Position numbers and translations under genes: made by a program. This document shows, in pieces, positions 27,237-36,336 of a stretch of DNA of 64,000 nucleotides. The DNA lies in contig NZ_CP027218.1 in NCBI RefSeq assembly GCF_004124275.1, positions 5,651,001 through 5,715,000 of the forward strand, in the 5' to 3' direction. Numbering within the stretch: position 1 is the first letter of the stretch; the number at the start of each line of letters is the position of its first letter. The DNA is from Pseudomonas sp. DTU12.3. Lineage in GTDB: Bacteria > Pseudomonadota > Gammaproteobacteria > Pseudomonadales > Pseudomonadaceae. A model generated the notes under the pieces. That model saw only the letters and a program-made list of their open reading frames with translations, did no database searches and was not told the origin of the DNA.

Positions 27237-27322
27237 TGTAGGAGCTGCCGAAGGCTGCGATCTTTTGATCTTGTATTTTTGAAGATCAAGATCAAAAGAT
27301 CGCAGCCTGCGGCAGCTCCTAC
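27237..27322. repeat. REPIN-like inverted repeat, family A
   Basis: TGTAGGAGCTGCCGAAGGCT…GCGATCTTTTGATC and its complement lie between the activator start and the upstream activating site. A transcript of the activator's leader would fold here. Confidence 0.9.
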
Positions 27323-27395
27323 AGGGGTTGCTGTGGGTTGAGGATCCTCCAGGTAAATGTGGATTGCAATGCTGGCGGGGCCGGTCGGTCACTGG

Positions 27396-27436
27396 CTGTG
27401 CCGGAAGCGGTACAGACTGTCACCCCGTCTGTACCG
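27396..27436 (+). promoter_or_regulatory. Probable upstream activating sequence for the sigma54 activator
   Basis: Three half-sites of the form CTGTnCCG occur: CTGTGCCG (27396-27403), CGGTACAG (27408-27415, inverted) and CTGTACCG (27429-27436). The last two form a perfect 10-bp inverted repeat, CGGTACAGAC…GTCTGTACCG, with a 9-nt centre. The site lies about 115 bp before the predicted start of transcription, the usual distance for enhancer binding. Confidence 0.7.
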
Positions 27437-27510
27437 AAACCATCACAGGCACAATCCGCTCGTCCGACAAAAACCCGCCAAGCCCTTGATTTACCTGAGC
27501 TGCACGGCAG

Positions 27511-27525
27511 TGGCCCGGCCTTTGC
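27511..27525 (+). promoter_or_regulatory. Sigma54 (-24/-12) promoter of the aldehyde dehydrogenase gene
   Basis: TGGCCCGGCCTTTGC matches the consensus TGGCACG-N4-TTGC at all but one position. Transcription would begin near 27537, about 55 bp before the exaC start. Confidence 0.85.
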
Positions 27526-27591
27526 TCTACGCTTATAGCAAGCGCACTTGCGCGTTTCTCTAATAAGTACAAAGCCAAGGAGAACAACATC

Positions 27592-29112
27592 ATGCGTTAC
27601 GCTCACCCCGGTACTGAAGGCGCCAAAGTCTCGTTCAAGAGCAAGTACGGTAACTACATCGGCGGCGAGTTCGTCGCGCCTGTCAAAGGTCAGTACTTCA
27701 CCAACACCTCGCCAGTGAATGGCCAACCGATTGCCGAATTCCCGCGTTCCACAGCCGAAGACATCGACAAGGCACTGGACGCCGCTCACGCCGCAGCCGA
27801 TGCATGGGGTTCGACCTCCGTGCAGGCGCGTTCGCTGATCCTGCTGAAAATCGCCGACCGCATCGAACAGAACCTCGAACTGCTGGCGATCACCGAAACC
27901 TGGGACAACGGCAAAGCCATCCGCGAAACCCTCAACGCCGACATCCCGCTGGCGGCCGACCACTTCCGCTACTTCGCGGGTTGCCTGCGCGCCCAGGAAG
28001 GCAGCGCTGCCGAAATCGACGGCAACACCGTGGCGTATCACATTCATGAACCGCTGGGCGTGGTCGGTCAGATCATCCCGTGGAACTTCCCGATCCTGAT
28101 GGCCGCGTGGAAACTCGCGCCAGCACTGGCCGCTGGCAACTGCGTGGTGCTCAAGCCTGCCGAGCAAACCCCGCTGGGCATTACCGTGTTGCTGGAACTG
28201 ATCGGCGACCTGCTGCCACCCGGCGTGCTGAACATTGTTCAGGGTTATGGAAAAGAAGCCGGCGAAGCGCTGGCCACCAGCAAACGCATTGCCAAGATCG
28301 CCTTCACCGGCTCGACTCCGGTCGGCTCGCACATCATGAAATGCGCGGCCGAGAACATCATTCCGTCGACCGTGGAACTGGGCGGCAAATCGCCGAACAT
28401 CTTCTTCGAAGACATCATGCAGGCCGAACCGACTTTCATTGAGAAAGCTGCTGAAGGTCTGGTGCTGGCGTTCTTCAACCAAGGCGAAGTCTGTACCTGC
28501 CCATCGCGTGCACTGGTGCAGGAATCGATCTACGACGAGTTCATGGCCGTCGTCATGAAGAAAGTCCTGCAAATCAAACGCGGCGATCCGCTGGACACCG
28601 ACACCATGGTCGGCGCGCAGGCATCCGAACAGCAATTCGACAAGATTCTTTCCTACCTGGAAATTGCCAAGGGCGAAGGCGCCGAACTGCTGACTGGCGG
28701 CAAAGTGGAAAAACTCGAGGGCAACCTGTCGACCGGCTATTACATCCAGCCGACCCTGCTCAAGGGCACCAACAAGATGCGCGTGTTCCAGGAAGAAATC
28801 TTCGGGCCGGTGGTGAGCATCACTACGTTCAAGGATGAAGCCGAAGCGCTGGCGATCGCCAACGACACCGAGTTCGGCCTCGGTGCCGGTCTGTGGACCC
28901 GCGACATCAACCGCGCTTATCGCATGGGCCGCGCGATCAAGGCCGGTCGCGTGTGGACCAACTGCTACCACCTGTACCCGGCGCATGCTGCGTTTGGCGG
29001 GTACAAGAAGTCTGGCGTTGGCCGTGAAACCCACAAAATGATGCTCGATCACTATCAGCAGACCAAAAACCTGCTGGTGAGCTACGACATCAATCCGTTG
29101 GGCTTCTTCTAA
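27592..29112 (+). CDS. exaC: NAD-dependent acetaldehyde dehydrogenase (ExaC-like)
   Basis: A 506-residue aldehyde dehydrogenase. An AAGGAG site precedes ATG 27592. The general base Glu262 lies in VELGGKSPN and the nucleophile Cys301 in [11 protein letters not shown]; the NAD motif GSTPVGS is intact. ExaC-type enzymes oxidise acetaldehyde to acetate and work in ethanol or ethanolamine breakdown. Here the location before the ethanolamine permease and lyase argues that it consumes the acetaldehyde released by EutBC. It has its own sigma54 promoter and is followed by a 12-bp perfect hairpin. Confidence 0.95.
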   Translation: MRYAHPGTEGAKVSFKSKYGNYIGGEFVAPVKGQYFTNTSPVNGQPIAEFPRSTAEDIDKALDAAHAAADAWGSTSVQARSLILLKIADRIEQNLELLAITETWDNGKAIRETLNADIPLAADHFRYFAGCLRAQEGSAAEIDGNTVAYHIHEPLGVVGQIIPWNFPILMAAWKLAPALAAGNCVVLKPAEQTPLGITVLLELIGDLLPPGVLNIVQGYGKEAGEALATSKRIAKIAFTGSTPVGSHIMKCAAENIIPSTVELGGKSPNIFFEDIMQAEPTFIEKAAEGLVLAFFNQGEVCTCPSRALVQESIYDEFMAVVMKKVLQIKRGDPLDTDTMVGAQASEQQFDKILSYLEIAKGEGAELLTGGKVEKLEGNLSTGYYIQPTLLKGTNKMRVFQEEIFGPVVSITTFKDEAEALAIANDTEFGLGAGLWTRDINRAYRMGRAIKAGRVWTNCYHLYPAHAAFGGYKKSGVGRETHKMMLDHYQQTKNLLVSYDINPLGFF

Positions 29113-29119
29113 AACCCTT

Positions 29120-29147
29120 GGGCGACTCAGATATTTCTGAGTCGCCC
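29120..29147 (+). terminator. Perfect 12-bp hairpin after exaC
   Basis: GGGCGACTCAGA (29120-29131) and TCTGAGTCGCCC (29136-29147) pair perfectly round a TATT loop, 8 bp past the stop. No T-run follows, so it may be a transcript end-protector or a weak terminator that separates exaC from the permease. Confidence 0.65.
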
Positions 29148-29154
29148 GTTCAAT

Positions 29155-29252
29155 CGCTTTCGCGAGCAGGCTCGCTCCCACAAGGGAGTTGTGCCGCACC
29201 AAATACACAGGCTCGCCACAAATCCACTGTGGGAGCGAGCCTGCTCGCGAAG
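29155..29252. repeat. REPIN-like inverted repeat, family B
   Basis: CGCTTTCGCGAGCAGGCTCG… and its complement enclose about 40 bp. It lies between the exaC hairpin and the second sigma54 promoter. Confidence 0.9.
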
Positions 29253-29290
29253 GCGTCCTGACTGACACACCACAAAAGGCCTGGCCGCTC

Positions 29291-29305
29291 TGGCACGGCC
29301 CTTGC
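29291..29305 (+). promoter_or_regulatory. Consensus sigma54 promoter of the ethanolamine permease gene
   Basis: TGGCACGGCCCTTGC matches the -24/-12 consensus exactly. Transcription would begin near 29317, about 106 bp before the permease start. No second copy of the CTGTnCCG half-sites is visible close by, so the activator may work from the site at 27396 or from an unrecognised one. Confidence 0.88.
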
Positions 29306-29422
29306 GTACCCGTCATCCAGCATTTGCACTGAAACTGCCGCTGCGTGAACAGCACCCATCCACCTCAACCGCCATACCCGAAAGTCCAACAAATCGAACA
29401 ATAAAAAAGACAGCGAGGACTT

Positions 29423-30793
29423 ATGACTTCCACCACACAGCTCAAACCCACACTCGGCACCCTGCATCTATGGGGCATAGCCGTCGGCCTGGTGATTTCC
29501 GGCGAATACTTCGGCTGGAGTTACGGCTGGGGCACCGCAGGCACCCTGGGTTTTCTGGTCACGGCGCTGATGGTCGCGACCATGTACACCTGCTTTATCT
29601 TCAGTTTCACCGAATTGACTACCGCGATTCCTCACGCCGGCGGGCCGTTTGCCTACAGCCGGCGGGCGTTCGGCGAGAAAGGCGGATTGATCGCCGGCAT
29701 CGCCACGCTGATCGAGTTCGTCTTTGCGCCACCGGCCATCGCCATGGCCATCGGCGCCTACCTGAATGTGCAATATCCTGAGCTTGATCCGAAGATCGCC
29801 GCCGTCGGCGCGTACTTCGTCTTCATGACGCTGAACATCCTCGGTGTGAGCATTGCGGCGACCTTCGAATTGGTGGTCACCGTGCTCGCCGTCGCCGAGT
29901 TGCTGGTGTTCATGGGCGTGGTCGCGCCGGGCTTCAGCTTCAGCAATTTCGTACTCAACGGCTGGTCGGGTTCGAATGAATTCAGCATGGCCTCGATCCC
30001 CGGGATCTTCGCGGCGATACCATTCGCGATCTGGTTCTTCCTCGCCATCGAAGGCGCAGCGATGGCGGCCGAAGAGGCGAAAGATCCGAAACGGACGATT
30101 CCCAAGGCTTACGTCAGCGGCATTCTGACCCTGGTGTTTCTGGCGATCGGCGTGATGGTCATGGCCGGCGGCGTCGGCGACTGGCGTCAACTGTCGAACA
30201 TCAACGATCCGCTGCCGCAAGCCATGAAAGCCGTGGTCGGCAACAATTCATCGTGGATGCACATGCTGGTGTGGATCGGCCTGTTCGGGCTGGTGGCGAG
30301 TTTCCACGGGATCATCCTCGGCTACTCGCGACAGTTCTTCGCCCTCGCCCGCGCCGGTTATCTGCCGAAAGGTTTGGCCAAACTCTCGCGCTTCCAGACC
30401 CCGCACCGGGCGATTCTGGCCGGTGGCGTGATCGGCATCGCGGCAATCTACAGCGACGGTCTGGTCAATCTGCAAGGCATGACCCTGACCGCAGCGATGA
30501 TCACCATGTCGGTGTTCGGCGCGATCGTGATGTACATCATCAGCATGCTCAGCCTGTTCAAACTGCGCAAAACCGAGCCGAACCTGGAGCGCACCTTCCG
30601 TGCGCCGGGCTATCCGGTGGTGCCGGCGATCGCGCTGTTCCTGGCGGTGGTGTGCCTGATCGCGATGGCGTGGTTCAACACGCTGATCGGCTGCGTGTTC
30701 CTCGGTTTCATGGCCGCCGGTTACCTGTATTTCCAGCTGACCGCCAAGCAACGCGCCGATGCACCGGCAGACGCTATGCTCGAAGGTATCTAA
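29423..30793 (+). CDS. eat: Ethanolamine permease (APC superfamily)
   Basis: A 456-residue inner-membrane transporter with about twelve hydrophobic segments. It begins TLHLWGIAVGLVISGEYFGWSYGW, the ethanolamine permease variant of the APC entry motif, and continues with TTAIPHAGGPFAYSRRAFGEKGG, FFLAIEGAAMAAEEAKDPKR and TFRAPGYPVVPAIAL. It imports ethanolamine by proton symport as carbon and nitrogen source. An AGGA site is 8 nt before the ATG. It sits between exaC and eutB under its own sigma54 promoter, and probably transcribes through the REPIN into eutBC. Confidence 0.94.
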   Translation: MTSTTQLKPTLGTLHLWGIAVGLVISGEYFGWSYGWGTAGTLGFLVTALMVATMYTCFIFSFTELTTAIPHAGGPFAYSRRAFGEKGGLIAGIATLIEFVFAPPAIAMAIGAYLNVQYPELDPKIAAVGAYFVFMTLNILGVSIAATFELVVTVLAVAELLVFMGVVAPGFSFSNFVLNGWSGSNEFSMASIPGIFAAIPFAIWFFLAIEGAAMAAEEAKDPKRTIPKAYVSGILTLVFLAIGVMVMAGGVGDWRQLSNINDPLPQAMKAVVGNNSSWMHMLVWIGLFGLVASFHGIILGYSRQFFALARAGYLPKGLAKLSRFQTPHRAILAGGVIGIAAIYSDGLVNLQGMTLTAAMITMSVFGAIVMYIISMLSLFKLRKTEPNLERTFRAPGYPVVPAIALFLAVVCLIAMAWFNTLIGCVFLGFMAAGYLYFQLTAKQRADAPADAMLEGI

Positions 30794-30843
30794 CTGCCAT
30801 ATAAAAGTGCACAGCGCCCCTTCAGGCACTGTGCTGGAACCCT

Positions 30844-30928
30844 GTAGGAGCTGCCGCAGGCTGCGATCTTTTGATCTTGTTTTTAGAAAATCAGAGTCAA
30901 AAGATCGCAGCCTTCGGCAGCTCCTACA
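30844..30928. repeat. REPIN-like inverted repeat, family A
   Basis: TGTAGGAGCTGCCGCAGGCT… and the complement lie between the permease stop and the eutB ribosome site. If eutBC are read from the permease promoter, this hairpin would sit inside the operon message and could set a permease-to-lyase ratio. Confidence 0.9.
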
Positions 30929-30956
30929 GGGGGATTATTGTTTAGAGGAGGATATT

Positions 30957-32351
30957 GTGGCCGCATTCGCCCATTCCGTCGGCGCTCAGACTTATCGCTT
31001 CGACAGCCTCAAAGAGGTCATGGCCAAGGCCAGCCCTGCGCGTTCGGGGGATTTTCTCGCCGGCGTCGCCGCGCTCAACGACGGCGAGCGCGTCGCCGCG
31101 CAAATGGCGCTGGCCGACATCCCGCTTACGCATTTCCTGCAGGAAGCGCTGATTCCCTATGAGTGCGATGAAGTCACCCGACTGATCATCGACACCCACG
31201 ACAAACAGGCGTTTGCCGTGGTCAGCCACCTCACCGTCGGCGGTTTTCGCGACTGGCTGCTCAGCGACGCTGCCGATGAAAGCAGCCTGCGTAATCTCGC
31301 CCCCGGCCTGACCCCGGAAATGGTCGCCGCCGTGTCGAAGGTCATGCGCGTGCAGGATCTGGTGTTGGTCGCGCAGAAGATTCGCGTGGTGACGAAATTT
31401 CGCGGCACCCTCGGCCTGCGCGGGCGACTGTCGACCCGCCTGCAACCGAACCACCCGACCGACGAGCCTTCCGGCATCGCCGCGAGCATTCTTGACGGTC
31501 TGCTCTACGGTAATGGCGACGCGATGATCGGCATCAACCCGGCCACCGACAGCATCGCTTCGATCTGCGCGATGCTGGAGATGCTCGACGCGATCATCCA
31601 GCGCTACGACATCCCGACCCAAGCCTGCGTGCTGACCCACGTCACCACCTCCATTGAGGCGATCAATCGTGGCGTGCCGCTGGATCTGGTGTTTCAGTCC
31701 ATCGCCGGCACCGAGGCGGCCAACGCCAGTTTCGGCATCAACCTCAACGTGTTGCAGGAAGGCTATGACGCCGGCCTGAGCCTGAATCGCGGCACGCTCG
31801 GGCAGAACCTGATGTATTTCGAAACCGGTCAGGGCAGCGCCTTGTCAGCCAACGCCCACCATGGCGTCGACCAACAGACCTGCGAGACACGAGCCTACGC
31901 GGTGGCGCGACATTTCAAGCCGTTCCTGGTGAACACCGTCGTAGGATTTATCGGCCCGGAGTACCTCTACAACGGCAAACAAATCATCCGCGCCGGCCTC
32001 GAAGACCATTTCTGCGGCAAGTTGCTCGGCGTGCCGATGGGCTGCGACATCTGCTACACCAACCACGCCGAAGCCGATCAGGACGACATGGACACCCTGC
32101 TGACGCTGTTGGGTGTCGCCGGAATCAACTTCATTATGGGCATCCCCGGCTCCGACGACATCATGCTCAATTACCAGACCACCTCGTTTCACGACGCGTT
32201 GTATGCGCGCCAGACCCTCGGCCTGAAACCGGCGCCGGAGTTTGAACAATGGCTGGCCAACATGGGCATCTTCACGCAGGCCGACGGCAAGGTCCGTTTC
32301 GGCAACAATCTGCCACCGGCCTTCCGCCAGGCACTGGCGCAACTGGGATGA
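30957..32351 (+). CDS. eutB: Ethanolamine ammonia-lyase large subunit EutB
   Basis: A 464-residue TIM-barrel subunit of the adenosylcobalamin-dependent lyase that splits ethanolamine to acetaldehyde and ammonia. The start is GTG 30957 after a GAGGAGG site 5 nt upstream; the frame is open to 30759 but that part runs through the REPIN. Typical motifs are [58 protein letters not shown] and [18 protein letters not shown]. It overlaps eutC by 4 bp. The cofactor must come from uptake or synthesis elsewhere; btuB and a btuF-like gene lie at 53.8-56.6 kb. Confidence 0.96.
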   Translation: MAAFAHSVGAQTYRFDSLKEVMAKASPARSGDFLAGVAALNDGERVAAQMALADIPLTHFLQEALIPYECDEVTRLIIDTHDKQAFAVVSHLTVGGFRDWLLSDAADESSLRNLAPGLTPEMVAAVSKVMRVQDLVLVAQKIRVVTKFRGTLGLRGRLSTRLQPNHPTDEPSGIAASILDGLLYGNGDAMIGINPATDSIASICAMLEMLDAIIQRYDIPTQACVLTHVTTSIEAINRGVPLDLVFQSIAGTEAANASFGINLNVLQEGYDAGLSLNRGTLGQNLMYFETGQGSALSANAHHGVDQQTCETRAYAVARHFKPFLVNTVVGFIGPEYLYNGKQIIRAGLEDHFCGKLLGVPMGCDICYTNHAEADQDDMDTLLTLLGVAGINFIMGIPGSDDIMLNYQTTSFHDALYARQTLGLKPAPEFEQWLANMGIFTQADGKVRFGNNLPPAFRQALAQLG

Positions 32352-33181
32352 GTGACATGGAAAAACCGCCCATCGATCCGCAAAATCCTTGGCTGGAGCT
32401 GCGCCGCCTGACCCCGGCGCGGATCGCCCTCGGCCGCACCGGCACCAGCCTGCCAACCCGCGCGCAACTGGATTTCCAGTTTGCCCATGCGCAAGCACGC
32501 GATGCGGTGCACCTGCCTTTCGACCATGCAGCACTTGCTACGCAACTGAACGAACGCGGGCGCGAGAGCCTGCTGCTGCACAGTGCGGCGCTGGATCGCA
32601 ACAGCTACCTGCAACGCCCGGATCTGGGACGCAAACTGAGCGATGACTCGGCGCAAAGCCTGCGTGATTACGCGGCGGCGCATCCCGGCGGCGTAGATCT
32701 GGCCATTGTCGTCGCGGACGGTTTGTCGGCGCTGGCGGTGCATCGGCATACCTTGCCGTTTCTTACCCGACTGGAAGAACAGATGAGCAGCGATGGCTGG
32801 TCGATCGCGCCCGTCGTGCTGGTGGAACAGGGTCGCGTCGCCGTCGGTGACGAAATTGGCCAATTGCTCGGCGCGAAAATGCTGGTGATGCTGATCGGCG
32901 AACGCCCCGGCCTCAGTTCGCCAGACAGCCTGGGTTTATATTTCACCTACAATCCAAAGGTCGGACTGACCGATGCCTACCGCAATTGCATCTCCAACGT
33001 GCGGCTCGAAGGCTTGAGCTACGGCATGGCGGCGCATCGCTTGCTGTACCTGATGCGGGAAGCCTGTCGGCGCCAGTTGTCGGGGGTCAATCTGAAGGAC
33101 GAAGCACAGGTTCACACACTGGAGTCGGAAACCGGCGTGGACATGAAAGGAAACTTCCTACTCGGTCCGTCCGCAACCTGA
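32348..33181 (+). CDS. eutC: Ethanolamine ammonia-lyase small subunit EutC
   Basis: A 277-residue subunit that completes the cobalamin pocket. The ATG overlaps the eutB TGA (ATGA), so subunits are made in equal amounts. Seen are [55 protein letters not shown] and [22 protein letters not shown], all in the family order. EutC of microcompartment-forming bacteria has an N-terminal targeting peptide of about 20 residues; here only about 14 residues precede the fold, with no obvious amphipathic helix, consistent with a free cytoplasmic enzyme. Confidence 0.95.
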   Translation: MSDMEKPPIDPQNPWLELRRLTPARIALGRTGTSLPTRAQLDFQFAHAQARDAVHLPFDHAALATQLNERGRESLLLHSAALDRNSYLQRPDLGRKLSDDSAQSLRDYAAAHPGGVDLAIVVADGLSALAVHRHTLPFLTRLEEQMSSDGWSIAPVVLVEQGRVAVGDEIGQLLGAKMLVMLIGERPGLSSPDSLGLYFTYNPKVGLTDAYRNCISNVRLEGLSYGMAAHRLLYLMREACRRQLSGVNLKDEAQVHTLESETGVDMKGNFLLGPSAT

Positions 33182-33297
33182 ACCGTTTCCGCATTGCGTT
33201 TCTGCGCCGGTTTCAGGCAGGATCGATGCACGGCCGCCAGGGTTTCCCAATCGCCGTCAGAGCAGTTGAAGACAGCCACTTGAAGACGAGACCTATC

Positions 33298-33759
33298 ATG
33301 CGGATTATTCAAGCGACCCTCGAACATCTGGATTTGTTGACTCCGTTGTTCGTCAGATATCGCGAGTTCTACGGTTCCCTGCCTTATCCGGACTCCTCCC
33401 GCGCGTTTCTCGAAAAACGCCTGCGGCGCAAGGAATCGGTGATTTATCTGGCCCTGGCCGATGATGACGACAAGAAGCTGATGGGCTTCTGTCAGTTGTA
33501 TCCAAGCTTTTCCTCGTTGTCGCTCAAGCGCGTGTGGATCCTCAACGACATCTATGTCGCCGAAGATGCCCGCCGCCAACTGGTCGCCGACAACCTGATC
33601 CGCACCGCGAAGAAAATGGCCAAGGAAACCCAGGCCGTGCGCATGCGCGTCTCCACCAGCAGCAATAACGAAGTCGCGCAGAAAACCTATGAGTCCATCG
33701 GATTCAAGGAAGACACCGAGTTCAAGAACTACGTGCTGCCGATCAGCGACGAACTCTGA
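33298..33759 (+). CDS. GNAT-family N-acetyltransferase
   Basis: A 153-residue single-domain acetyltransferase starting at ATG 33298; the longer frame upstream overlaps eutC. VWILNDIYVAEDARRQLVADNLIRTA is the beta4-alpha3 acetyl-CoA region, though the usual Q/RxxGxG/A loop is changed to RRQLVA, so CoA binding is not certain. RVSTSSNNEVAQKTYESIGFKED is the normal C-terminal motif. From memory the same kind of gene follows eutC in P. aeruginosa, which hints at a function tied to ethanolamine use. The substrate is unknown. Confidence 0.88.
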   Translation: MRIIQATLEHLDLLTPLFVRYREFYGSLPYPDSSRAFLEKRLRRKESVIYLALADDDDKKLMGFCQLYPSFSSLSLKRVWILNDIYVAEDARRQLVADNLIRTAKKMAKETQAVRMRVSTSSNNEVAQKTYESIGFKEDTEFKNYVLPISDEL

Positions 33760-33766
33760 AAATCAG

Positions 33767-33808
33767 AAGATCGCAGCCTGTAGGAGCTGCCGAAGGCTGC
33801 GATCTTTT
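33767..33808. repeat. Rearranged single REP, family A
   Basis: AGATCGCAGCCTGTAGGAGC…GGCTGCGATCTTTTC: the inner half of one unit is joined directly to a full unit in the opposite direction, giving a compact GATCGCAGCC…GGCTGCGATC hairpin rather than the two-unit REPIN seen elsewhere. Confidence 0.75.
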
Positions 33809-34007
33809 CGCCTCACCCATCCCTGCTGTGTCCCTGACAAATTTTCACGCCCGACATCCCCCGCTACAAAACCAACACGCTTTTCATCTCTCAAACCGTA
33901 TAATCCCGAGCTTTCCGGCTTGTAAGAAAAACTACACCTGGCTGTAGGCTTACACCCGATCCACCCGCACAGACCCGCTGAGTCGGGCCGTCACCACAGG
34001 TGCCCCC

Positions 34008-34658
34008 ATGGATTTCAACCCGCTCGACCTTATCCTGCATCTCGACGTCTACCTCGATCTGCTGGTGAACAACTACGGGCCATGGATCTACGCCATCCTG
34101 TTTCTGGTGATTTTCTGCGAAACCGGTCTGGTGGTGATGCCGTTCCTGCCGGGTGATTCGCTGTTGTTCATCGCCGGTGCCGTGGCGGCGGGCGGCGGAA
34201 TGGACCCGGTATTGCTAGGTGGCCTGCTGATGCTCGCGGCGATACTCGGCGACAGCACCAACTACGTGATCGGACGAACGGCGGGCGAACGCTTGTTCAG
34301 CAACCCGAACTCGAAAATCTTCCGCCGCGACTATCTGCAGAAAACTCACGACTTCTATGACAAGCACGGTGGCAAAACCGTGACCCTGGCGCGTTTCCTG
34401 CCGATCATTCGTACCTTTGCCCCGTTCGTCGCCGGCGTGGCGAAGATGCCGTATCCGCGTTTCTTCGGCTTCAGCGTACTTGGCACGATCCTCTGGGTCG
34501 GCGGTCTGGTGACATTGGGCTACTTCTTCGGCAACGTACCGTTCATCAAGAAAAACCTGTCGTTGCTGGTCGTGGCAATCATCCTGCTGTCGCTGGTGCC
34601 GATGATCCTCGGCGTGGTTCGCAGCCGTTTCGGCGGCACCAAAGCGCAATCGCACTAA
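34008..34658 (+). CDS. DedA-family membrane protein
   Basis: A 216-residue protein with five or six hydrophobic segments. The family marks are FCETGLVVMPFLPGDSLLFIAGAVAA, ILGDSTNYVIGRTAGERLF and HGGKTVTLARFLPIIRTFAPFVAGVAKMPYPRFF. DedA/DTT proteins act as undecaprenyl-phosphate or phospholipid flippases needed for envelope stability and polymyxin resistance. It precedes an MtfA-like peptidase by 4 bp. The fused relative at 16158 shares the same core. Confidence 0.94.
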   Translation: MDFNPLDLILHLDVYLDLLVNNYGPWIYAILFLVIFCETGLVVMPFLPGDSLLFIAGAVAAGGGMDPVLLGGLLMLAAILGDSTNYVIGRTAGERLFSNPNSKIFRRDYLQKTHDFYDKHGGKTVTLARFLPIIRTFAPFVAGVAKMPYPRFFGFSVLGTILWVGGLVTLGYFFGNVPFIKKNLSLLVVAIILLSLVPMILGVVRSRFGGTKAQSH

Positions 34659-34662
34659 GCCC

Positions 34663-35475
34663 GTGTGGTCGCTGAGCGCCTGGCGCCGCCGGCGCATCCT
34701 CGCGAAGCACCCGATTGCCGACGACCTGTGGCAACGGGTGCGCCATCACCTGAGTTTTCTCGACGGCATCAGCAGCGCTGAAGACCAGTGGCTGCGCGAG
34801 GCCTGCGTATTATTTCTCGAAGAAAAACACCTGACTGCCCTGCCCGGCGTCGAACTGCACCAGGAGCAACGCCTGTTACTCGCGGCGCAAGCGCAATTGC
34901 CACTGCTCAATCTGGGCGATTTGAACTGGTATCAGGGCTTTCACGAGATCGTCCTCTATCCCGATGACTTCCTCAGCCCGCAGCGCCATCGCGATGCCAG
35001 CGGCGTCGAACACGAGTGGGACGGCGAGCACAGCGGCGAGGCCTGGCAGCAGGGGCCGATCATTCTTGCCTGGCCCGGCGTCATGGCCAGTGGTGGCTGG
35101 GAAGGTTACAACCTGGTGATCCACGAGCTGGCGCACAAACTCGACATGCTCAACGGTGACGCCAACGGCCTGCCGCCGCTGCACACTGACATGCGCGTCA
35201 GCGACTGGGCCGAAGTCATGCAAAACGCCTACGACGACCTCAACCGCCAGCTCGACCGCAATCCCGACGCCGAAACCGCCATCGACCCCTACGCCGCCGA
35301 AAACCCCGCCGAGTTCTTCGCTGTCACCAGCGAATACTTCTTCAGCGCCCCGGATCTGCTCGACGAGGCTTATCCACAGGTCTATGCGCAGCTCAGGCTT
35401 TTCTACCGTCAGGATCCGTTGGGCAGATTGCGGCAACTTCAGGCCACAGACCCGGTCTATCAGGCGCACGACTGA
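34663..35475 (+). CDS. mtfA: MtfA-like zinc peptidase (M90)
   Basis: A 270-residue protein starting at GTG 34663, 4 bp after the dedA stop. The metal site [16 protein letters not shown] has the HExxH pattern, with the downstream [15 protein letters not shown] supplying the third ligand as in the M90 family. In E. coli MtfA binds Mlc and has a weak aminopeptidase activity affecting the glucose PTS; Pseudomonas lacks that system, so the role here is probably different. The N-terminus begins with a basic RRRR stretch and no signal peptide. Confidence 0.9.
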   Translation: MWSLSAWRRRRILAKHPIADDLWQRVRHHLSFLDGISSAEDQWLREACVLFLEEKHLTALPGVELHQEQRLLLAAQAQLPLLNLGDLNWYQGFHEIVLYPDDFLSPQRHRDASGVEHEWDGEHSGEAWQQGPIILAWPGVMASGGWEGYNLVIHELAHKLDMLNGDANGLPPLHTDMRVSDWAEVMQNAYDDLNRQLDRNPDAETAIDPYAAENPAEFFAVTSEYFFSAPDLLDEAYPQVYAQLRLFYRQDPLGRLRQLQATDPVYQAHD

Positions 35476-35520
35476 GCGCTGCGCGACTTTCGCTGCATGG
35501 CGTCGACGGCAGAATATGCC

Positions 35521-35526
35521 TATAAT
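35521..35526 (+). promoter_or_regulatory. -10 box of the ppa promoter
   Basis: TATAAT at 35521-35526 is preceded by TGCC, close to an extended -10. The -35 region is poor. It lies 62 bp before ppa, an arrangement that fits strong constitutive expression. Confidence 0.65.
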
Positions 35527-35587
35527 CGCCGCCACTTTTTGGTCAATCCGGCCAAGTGTTTTTGGTCAACTACGGGGGCAACGCCCA

Positions 35588-36115
35588 ATGAGCTACAGCA
35601 AGATTCCGGCTGGCAAAGACCTGCCGAACGACATCTACGTCGCGATCGAGATCCCGGCCAACCACGCGCCGATCAAATACGAAATCGACAAAGACAGCGA
35701 TTGCCTGTTCGTTGACCGTTTCATGGCCACCCCAATGTTCTACCCGGCCAACTACGGTTACATCCCGAACACCCTGGCTGACGACGGTGATCCCCTCGAC
35801 GTGCTGGTTGTGACCCCTTACCCGGTTGCTCCAGGCTCGGTGATCCGCGCGCGTCCAGTCGGCATCCTGAACATGACCGACGACGGCGGCGGCGATGCCA
35901 AAGTCATCGCAGTCCCACACGACAAGCTGTCCCAGCTGTACGTCGACGTGAAGGAATACACCGACCTGCCGCCACTGCTGATCCAGCAGATCGAGCACTT
36001 CTTCGCGAACTACAAAGATCTCGAAAAAGGCAAATGGGTCAAGATCGAAGGCTGGGCCGGTGCAGACGCCGCCCGCGACGCGATCACCAAGTCGGTTGCT
36101 GCCTACAAAGGCTGA
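35588..36115 (+). CDS. ppa: Inorganic pyrophosphatase
   Basis: A 175-residue family I enzyme hydrolysing pyrophosphate to phosphate. The start ATG 35588 follows GGGGGC; the frame runs open upstream but inside mtfA. The active-site signature [15 protein letters not shown] is intact, with [16 protein letters not shown] before it and [14 protein letters not shown] after it. It has its own promoter and terminator. Confidence 0.97.
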   Translation: MSYSKIPAGKDLPNDIYVAIEIPANHAPIKYEIDKDSDCLFVDRFMATPMFYPANYGYIPNTLADDGDPLDVLVVTPYPVAPGSVIRARPVGILNMTDDGGGDAKVIAVPHDKLSQLYVDVKEYTDLPPLLIQQIEHFFANYKDLEKGKWVKIEGWAGADAARDAITKSVAAYKG

Positions 36116-36143
36116 TAACCTGCGACCTGCGTGATGCTTGAAG

Positions 36144-36169
36144 AAAACCCCGGTTACACGGGGTTTTTT
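36144..36169 (+). terminator. Rho-independent terminator of ppa
   Basis: AAAACCCCG pairs with CGGGGTTTT around a GTTACA loop, followed by further T residues. Confidence 0.92.
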
Positions 36170-36188
36170 GTGCGCGAGAACCTGCGCA

Positions 36189-36205
36189 TTAAACGGATCG
36201 TTTAA
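36189..36205. promoter_or_regulatory. Palindromic operator candidate upstream of the S24 repressor
   Basis: TTAAACG-GAT-CGTTTAA is a perfect 17-bp palindrome about 130 bp before the repressor start. AT-rich palindromes of this size are typical sites for LexA/CI-like repressors. Confidence 0.5.
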
Positions 36206-36292
36206 ATTCTGCACGACGCAGTTTTAACCTGTTTAATTTCCTACAAGAACGTCTTACATCCCGTCGCAAAATTCAGCCCGTTTTTGAACGCC

Positions 36293-36308
36293 CGGTTTAT
36301 TCAAACCG
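36293..36308. promoter_or_regulatory. Second palindrome next to the S24 repressor start
   Basis: CGGTTT-ATTC-AAACCG lies 28 bp before the repressor ATG and shares the TTT/AAAC core with the site at 36189, so both may be autoregulatory operators. Confidence 0.45.
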
Positions 36309-36336
36309 CTCTGGCACGGCCGTAGACTCTGTGTTT

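Noticed and set aside
27319-29355. A 678-codon minus-strand frame opposite exaC
   Set aside because: It is antisense to a complete aldehyde dehydrogenase with catalytic residues and crosses a sigma54 promoter and a REPIN.
36312-36326. TGGCACGGCCGTAGA before the S24 repressor as a sigma54 promoter
   Set aside because: The -24 half matches but the TTGC of the -12 half is missing, and the gene is not of a kind usually controlled by sigma54.
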